Assembly: GCA_023935145.1 (NCBI GenBank)
Contig: CM043705.1
Location: 60,618,584-60,682,583, forward strand
From: Bretschneidera sinensis
Taxonomy: Eukaryota; Streptophyta; Magnoliopsida; Brassicales; Akaniaceae
Reading direction: 5' to 3'
Length of the DNA: 64,000 nt
The translations under genes and the position numbers were made by a program. The notes under the pieces are model-generated. The model had not been told where the DNA came from and searched no databases. It saw only the letters and a program-made list of their open reading frames with translations. Of this stretch, positions 57,624 to 64,000 are shown one piece after another. The stretch's first letter is position 1. Each line of letters starts with the position of its first letter.

Positions 57624-58758
57624 CTAGTTGGTATCTTCATCAATGTCCATCTTAGCCCAAGTTGAGATACAATCTAATTGATCGTCTACCACTACATTAG
57701 AAGGCATGCACTGATTGTAAGTGCCATCATCCTCTACTTGCATTTTTTCCCCCATTTCATATAGGTCCCTTGGCTTTGTGATCACAACATGATACCATTC
57801 CTTTCTTGTTGGGTCTTGCTCATAAAACACTTGTTTCACTTGAGATGAAATAACGAACGTTTCATCCTTCAATAACTAACCAATGTGTATGAACCTATTC
57901 AAGTTCACGAGAATGCACCCACTTGCATCTTCCTTTAAACCCCTGGGTGAATTAATATCCACCCAATCACAACAGAACAACACAATCTTAAATGTCTCAT
58001 AGTAATCCAACTCGATGATATCTTTGAGCACACCATAATACATTTTATCATCCGCTACAACCATAACTCTCGAATTCTGAGATCGTCTAAACCTCTCACT
58101 TTCCTTTGTGTGCAATTTAAAACCATTGATGTTGAATCCATTAAATCTCCTAACAACATTATTCAGACCTCGAGCAAAGGCAATTATTTCATATGAATAA
58201 TTGTTATCTACCATCCATGGCACCTAAATATTTTCTAACAATTAATATGAGACAACAACAGTCAATGTTTTATTGAAAACACTTATAACATTCGAAGACA
58301 ACTGTTATTATGCCTAACCTGTCTCATAAGCCACAAGAGAAATTTCTCAACCAACCACTTTTGTTTGAGACTTTGTATTGGTCGATTGGAATGGTTGGTT
58401 AGTCTTTGAGCAGCCAAGAATTCGCCGTAATAATTGATGTTTTTATCTAACTGTTAGCCATCACAGTGATAACCATAGATAATAACAACTCAATTTAAAC
58501 ACATGATTACTAAGTTCCTTTATTGATACTAACCTACAAAGGTCTGAAAGTTTATCATTATGGAGCAACACATAACGATGTGCTTGAGCCAATGACATGT
58601 CATTGAGCTCAACACTTACAATCTTTCCCATTATTCGTCTACCCGAGGAAAACATATATTCATCCGAATAATTTACTGTATCATTGTTCCTTTGGGGGTG
58701 GTTGAATTTTGTCTCTACACCTTTGAAGTATTGTGAGCAATATGTTAGATACTCTTCC
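57624..58758 (-). pseudogene. TNP2 C-terminal part, copy B
   Basis: Matches 5,249-6,383: linker segment at 58,655-58,461, DUF4216 at 58,223-57,624, and the same TAG between FIHIG and LLKDETFV. The core of TNP2 is missing from this copy. Confidence 0.85.
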
Positions 58759-61045
58759 TGTTGGTATTTGTCTAAAGTTTAACCATGTCTAAATATGGTT
58801 CAAAGATGGTTAAAGTCTAAACCAAGGTTAGATTATTAAAATAAAGCAAGTTAAAAGACTGAACACATGTGTGTGCATCACTTTGGAGCAAGGAAAGGGT
58901 AGGCGCACTAGTGTGCGCACTTCAGCACACAAGCAGGAAAAAGTGTGCGCACTGCTGGCACACAGAATAGAGACCCCCTGACCCGCACCAGTGCCATGCC
59001 TCTCCCCACCAGCGCCTCGCTGTCCATAATAGGCTGCAAGTGTGCTCTGCCTAATGCCATGCCACCCCCTGTTGAGCGCCTAGGCGCTAGGCACACCAAA
59101 GCACACATGGACAGCATGCTTTAACCTCCTCTTGGGTGTGTGGGTGAAAGGTTAAAATGCACAGCACCATTTAGGATTGATGGAGGGCCATGGTTAAGTG
59201 GCAATCAAGATCTAAGGGTGGAGATTGACTCACAAGAATGGATAAGAAGTGGGTGCACTAAATAAGGGGTTATTTTTAAGGAATCCTTAGAAAAGAAGGG
59301 CATGAAACTGATTATAAGTAGGGATGTTATTTTTAAGGAATTATTATTTCCCTACTTGGAGAAAACTAACCCTGCAGGGGTCAGTCCGGAAGTTGTGGAT
59401 CATCGCATCAATGAGAACTCGGTTTAGGTAGAGCAAATAAGGCAAGAGGGTTCGGACCAGGTAGAGCCCTTGGATGAAGGCTAAGCTCAAGAAACTCAAG
59501 AAGAGGCTGAACAAGAAAAGGTTGATGCAGTAAGTCAGAATGACTACCAGCTCACAAGAGACCAGGGAAGGAGGGTGGTTAGACCACCTTTGAGATATAG
59601 GTTTGCGGATGCTAATGTAGCAGCTCCTTGGATAGAATGAGCGGTTGAACCAGAAACTTACATAGATGCCATGGAGTGTAAGGATTCGTCAAAGTGGCAG
59701 CTGGCTATGGAGGAAAAAATATATTCTTTGATGAAGAACAACTCTTGGGAGTTGGTGCCCAAACCTGAAAAACATAGAGTTGTGGATTATAAATGGCTCT
59801 ACAAGATTAAAGAAGGGAATACTCCAGGGGATGAAGTCCGGTATAAAGCTAGGCTGGTGATGAAGGGGTTCACACAAAAAGAAGGCATAGATTTCACCGA
59901 AATCTTCTCACCGGTTGTGAAGTACAAGACGATACGGATGGTGTTAGCATTGGTGGTCCAATTTTATTGGGAAATTGAGCAAATAGATGTGAAGACAGTA
60001 TTCTTACATGGAGAGCTCGATGAGACCATTTTCATGAGGCAACCCGAAGGCTATGAGGAAGGAAGGCAAGGAGAGTTAGTGTGCAAATTGAAGAAATCTC
60101 TTTATAGCTTGAAGCAATCACCTCGGCAATGAATAAGAGGTTTGATTCCTTTGTAATCAGCTTAGGTTTCATGAGGAGCTACTATGATTCATGCTTGTAC
60201 TATAAGGGGCAGAAGGTTGAGGAAGTGGTGATCATCCTCATCTATGTTGATGATATGTTTCTGGTTAGGAGCAGTATAGAGAGGATAAAGAAACTGAAGG
60301 CTCAACTCAGTGAGGAGTTTGAGATGAAGGATCTTGGCCATGCACAGAAGATCCTTGGGATGTGTATCATTCGAGAAAGAGAGAGAAACATATTGAAAAT
60401 CTCTCAAACTTCTTACATAGAGAATATGATATCTAAATTCTCTATGAAAGATAACAAACCAGTCAAGGTTCCCCTTGTTGGTCATTTCAAGTTCTCCAGC
60501 GATCAATGTCTAAGATCGTAGGCGAAAAAGAAAGAAATGGAGAAAGTCCCTTACTCTAGTGCAGTTGGTTCTGTTATGTTCACCATAGTAAGCACTAGAC
60601 CTGACATTTCTCATGCAATGAGTGTTCTCAGTAGGTTTATGAGTAATCCCGAAAAGGAGCATTGGTTTGGGATGAAGTGGTTACTGAGGTACTTGAAGGG
60701 AAGCCCAGAAGTAGGGCTGGTTTATGAGAGAGGTAAGTCCATCTGCCTTGAGGGTTTTGTGGATTCAGACTATGGAGCAGACCGGGATAAAAGGAGATCG
60801 ATTACCTCCTACTTCTTTAACTTAAATGGATGTTGTGTAAGTTTGAAGGCTCAGTTGCAGCCAGTGGTAGCACTCTCAACAACTGAGGCTGAGTACATAG
60901 CGGCTACGGAGGCAATTAAGGAAGCTATATGGTGCAAAGGGTTGCTGGAAGAGTTGAAGGTACTGGAGGAGAAGGTTGTGGTGTTTTCGGATAGTCGAAG
61001 TGCATTGCACTTATGTAAGAATCTGGTGTTCCATGAGAGGACAAA
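58759..61045 (+). mobile_element. Copia element, copy B, 3'-truncated
   Basis: Truncated 5' LTR at 58,759-59,272, then the pol remnant. The RT frame (59,671-60,132) is longer than in copy A because the base lost at 7,553 is present here (CAAGACGATACG). The shared indel after 'LKQSPRQ' moves the reading frame; ILIYVDDMFLV lies at about 60,233-60,265 and RNase H at 60,537-61,045. The element ends in mid-RNase H at 61,045, without a polypurine tract or 3' LTR. Confidence 0.9.
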
Positions 61046-62841
61046 ATTGTAAAAGGGTAAAAAATTCCATCATCGAGAATTAATTAGTTCAATTTCCAGA
61101 AATTGACAAAAAAAATTCCTCGAAATATTACCTATCTATTCATGGAAATTGAAGGAATTTTTGAAATATCACACAAATTCAGAATTTTATTGGAAAATCC
61201 TGAGTTATTTGGTAAAACGATATGAAATGGTCAAGATGCGTGGAAATTTGAAATTTCAACGAGATTGTGATCCTCGTATGCAAGGTCAGAGTGAACAACT
61301 CAGAAATCATGTGATGAACCAATGTAATGGAAAAGATCCTGGTATATATATAAGGTTCTATAAAACCAAAAGTAACTTCAACTAAAATTTTCAAGGGAAT
61401 CAATTTTCTTTTTTAATAGAATTCAATCTATGAACACAAACATATGAAGAGGGTATATATGATTGATTGCACTTTTCAGTTAAAAAAAAACCTCAATATT
61501 TAGAGACACAAATCAAGTGTTAATGAAAAACTTACGGTGTTTTGGATCCACTGTGAAGCCACCAATGCCATGTATTGAAGATCAATGCATCGATTCCCTT
61601 CCATATTTCTCCATCGTTAATGGAATTAAGTTTTAAAATTCGCCGACCTTTCTCCCTAACAACATCAACTAGCAGTGCATTGCGGGAGAACATTAACGAA
61701 ACATTGTAGCTCTACAAAAAGAAAAATGAAATTGAAGTGCGGTATGATATTTTAGTAATCGTAACAATTTAGTAAATGAGTGGTTAGTGGTTTTATTCTC
61801 CACTACATGAATTAAGGGTATCATAGATAGATTTTGTTTTTCTTTTTATTAAAAAATGGTTTATGAGATTGATTCATCATTGGATGAATGTCACAACATC
61901 CATAATATTGACGTGACTCATTCAAATGATGCATTGAAATCTAAATATTCTCCCCAATTATTGAAGGGGACCTCTGAATTATTTTGATGACGAACTTTCT
62001 TCTTCTACGCACTGCCCCTCTCTTTTTTTTAAAAAAAAAATATTACACTAACAAGAAAAGTGTAGTGTTCATCACCAAAGTTGAAACGAATACCAAATTT
62101 AACCTAAGATAATTTAGACAAAGTAATTCAAAGGAAAAAGAGAATTCTCATACCGGGAAGCTAAATGTGGAGAGACCTCTTTTCCTCGTTAAGGTATATT
62201 TAGCATGTGGTTCTGCTGTATGAAGCATGCATGTGAGTGACTGCCATTGATTAAGACCCATTGAATCCCCAATAAACATGATCCGTTTTCCTTTAAATCT
62301 CCTCAAGAAATCTATCCCGTTAAATCTGTTTATATATATAAATTGTCTTATAAGTCATGTAATTAATTATTAAATTAGTAAATGACTTTAGAGAGGAAAA
62401 TTAAGGTTGGTAAATATGTACGTACTTTGGTAACGTGCATGAATTGGGCTTCCATCTGTACTTAAGATAATCTTTGTCTGGTCGACCATTTTTATGGCAA
62501 TCAAATTGTTTTTCTATAAAAGGGCAACTTTCTGAGCTGTAAAAAGGGTAAGAAGACGTAGTATCATTGTGATAATCCCAACTCCCCTCAAAATAATTAC
62601 AATAATCAGTCGTTTCATATCTATATACTTCATAGCAGCGTTTTGTATTCCAAAGGGTTACTTTTATTTTGCACTTATGACAATCATAATCTGTCCTATA
62701 GCCTTTCTTACATGGATAGCAAGGGTCGTCAGGTTTAAATTTGATCCCGTATTTCTTCCACCATTCTTTAACTTCCTCTTTTCCCCCAAAAACTTCGAAA
62801 GCTATTGCACCAGCAAGAAATATAGGAAGCCAAGCACCCAT
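61046..62841 (-). pseudogene. TBL: TBL-6, 3'-truncated TBL gene joined to Copia
   Basis: Exons 62,841-62,426 (416 nt), 62,325-62,154 and 61,711-61,536 are intact in frame, with GDS in exon 2. Intron 3 runs to 61,046 and then meets Copia RNase H, so exons 4 and 5 with the DxxH motif are gone. Small changes include Leu to Trp in 'VKEWWKKYG', Arg to His (DCHKC) and Arg to Cys (TKRCYE) in exon 1. The 5' flank with the TATA-like site is complete, so transcription into the Copia remnant is conceivable. It shares marker bases with TBL-1 (GGGTAAAAAATTCC, CAATTTCCAG, AACAACTCAG, CATCAACAACTCAAAGCCCG). Confidence 0.9.
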
Positions 62842-64000
62842 TTTGAATCGTCAGTGTTTAAATATAAGACACAAAAATAATTAAGGAGATGGACTTATTA
62901 CTACTAATTCATTTTGTTCATCAACAACTCAAAGCCCGTTGATTAATTAACTCTTAAATACTGCTGTAGTAGTGGAGTAATTAAGCTACTTGCTTTATAG
63001 CTTTATAAAAGATAATAATTATGCAGTTCGTAAAACGTGTAGAGAAAAAAGAAATGATTACTCATCTTCAGTTTCCGTCCATTTACATACGCTTTTTTAC
63101 GTTGCAGTAAAGGATATATTAATTGGTAACTGATTTGGTGAGCTCGAGCGTAATTTTCAGTGAGTTTGAGATCGTAATTTTTGTTCCATTTAATTGGTAG
63201 AAGTTTAACTTTAATAATTATAACCAAAAAAAAAAAAGAATTTAATGCAAAAAGCCTTGGATTTTCTTCTGTTTCAATTTTTTTTTATTGTATTCTTGTT
63301 TCAGTTTCCACGCTAGCTAGCAATTATGGGTTCTCTGATCCCTTCATATATTTTTTTTGGGTAATTTCATTTTGATCCCTTGTGTTTATTTGGTTTTTCA
63401 CTTTCTCTACTATGAATGCGGTTTAAAACCAATAAAGAATTAGGAACATCTCCGATAAATGTCATACATCTCACATATCAGCAAATATCAAATTCCGTAG
63501 TTTGAAAACAAAATCCAAAAAATGGAAGCCAATGACATTTTACCCAAGTCTTTCATAAATTATAATATATACAAATTATGTACTCGCACAATGCACGTGC
63601 CAACACTATAGTACTGTTGCAGTAGTTTATATTTTAAACTATTTTTGTTAACAATTAGAGAAATTAATTTATATAAAAATGAATATGTTATTTGAATTGG
63701 ATTAGGCAAATAAACACGAGGAAACTATTATTTTAAGTGACTTAAGATTAATGTGTACCTGAATTTTGAATGTATATAAACTTCTTTCAAGACAATGATT
63801 TTTTTAAATAAAATTTTTAGGCCATTATTTGAGTTTGAAATTAAGTGGAGTTATTTTTTTCTTTTTAATGTTTTTCACATTTAATCAAATAATTACAATA
63901 TGTGTAAGGTAAATGAAATGTTCAGCATCTCATCATTGCCTACGTGAATGTTGTCATGATATATATATTAATTACATTACTGTCAATTATATGGAGTAAT
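62842..64000. other. 5' flank of TBL-6 and array spacer to window end
   Basis: Complete TBL 5' flank and the first part of the common spacer. It is uninterrupted where the TBL-1 flank holds the Ty3 element (empty site near 63,410) and the solo LTR (empty site GGAACATCTCCG near 63,447). No gene is seen; the array probably continues beyond the window. Confidence 0.85.

Larger units (their letters stand above)
52600..58758 (-). mobile_element. CACTA transposon remnant, copy B
   Basis: Begins CACTACAAG at 52,600 with subterminal repeats to about 52,870, then the TNP1 3' exon, RPA1 fragment, TNP1 5' exons and TNP2 C-terminal part in the same order as copy A. The Copia insertion follows at 58,759. 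Everything that should lie beyond it (TNP2 core, second terminus) is absent because of the 61,045 deletion. It is immobile by itself. Confidence 0.9.
52375..61045. repeat. Segmental duplication, copy B
   Basis: Counterpart of 1-8,669. It ends at 61,045 where Copia RNase H ('GAGAGGACAAA') runs directly into TBL intron 3 ('ATTGTAAAAGGG'). The corresponding bases in copy A are 8,667-8,669 and 13,602-13,604, which share AAA, so about 4.9 kb were lost through a junction with 2-3 bases of microhomology. Confidence 0.92.

Noticed and set aside
61149..61385. A plus-strand open frame of about 78 codons seen in most units (for example 13,707, 22,908 and 61,149)
   Set aside because: It lies within TBL intron 3, varies freely by indels between units and resembles no known protein.

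Overview
The window is AT-rich nuclear DNA of a flowering plant, probably a eudicot. The evidence is spliced genes with GT..AG introns, a trichome-birefringence-like (TBL) PC-esterase family, En/Spm (CACTA) transposase domains with DUF4216/DUF4218 segments, and Copia and Ty3 LTR retrotransposons primed by initiator tRNA-Met. I cannot name the species.

The backbone is a tandem array of minus-strand TBL genes in units of about 4.6 kb. Each gene has five exons of 416, 172, 176, 159 and 301 nt. Going up the coordinates: a 3' exon fragment (140-225), TBL-1 (12,935-15,423), TBL-2 (22,139-38,012, split by a 13.4-kb retrotransposon), TBL-3 (40,120-42,602), TBL-4 (44,714-47,212), TBL-5 (about 48,897-50,630), a second 3' fragment (52,514-52,599) and TBL-6 (61,046-62,841). 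Only TBL-4 reads through as a complete 407-residue protein with both the GDS and DxxH catalytic motifs. The others carry frameshifts, a nonsense codon, insertions or deletions.

A truncated CACTA element (226-12,027) sits in the 3' exon of the first TBL fragment. It carries decayed TNP2 and TNP1-like (Transposase_24) genes on the minus strand. Inside a TNP1 intron, in antisense, lies a captured three-exon fragment of a replication protein A large-subunit (RPA1) gene. A Copia element (6,384-9,949) is inserted in TNP2. About 8.7 kb of this block (1-8,669) is repeated at 52,375-61,045. The second copy then joins directly to TBL intron 3, which implies a deletion of about 4.9 kb after the duplication.

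The 15.5-20.6 kb region holds an internally deleted Ty3 gag-protease element (15,571-18,275, TSD GAATG) and a solo LTR (18,312-20,632, TSD AACAT). TBL-2 exon 3 is split by a large minus-oriented Ty3 chromovirus derivative (23,493-36,869), which itself contains a minus-oriented Copia element (28,903-34,345, TSD TAACT). Target-site duplications and empty sites in sister units let most insertions be placed to the base. The picture is birth-and-death evolution of a tandem gene family amid nested transposons. I found no tRNA or rRNA gene, CRISPR array or microbial-type system.
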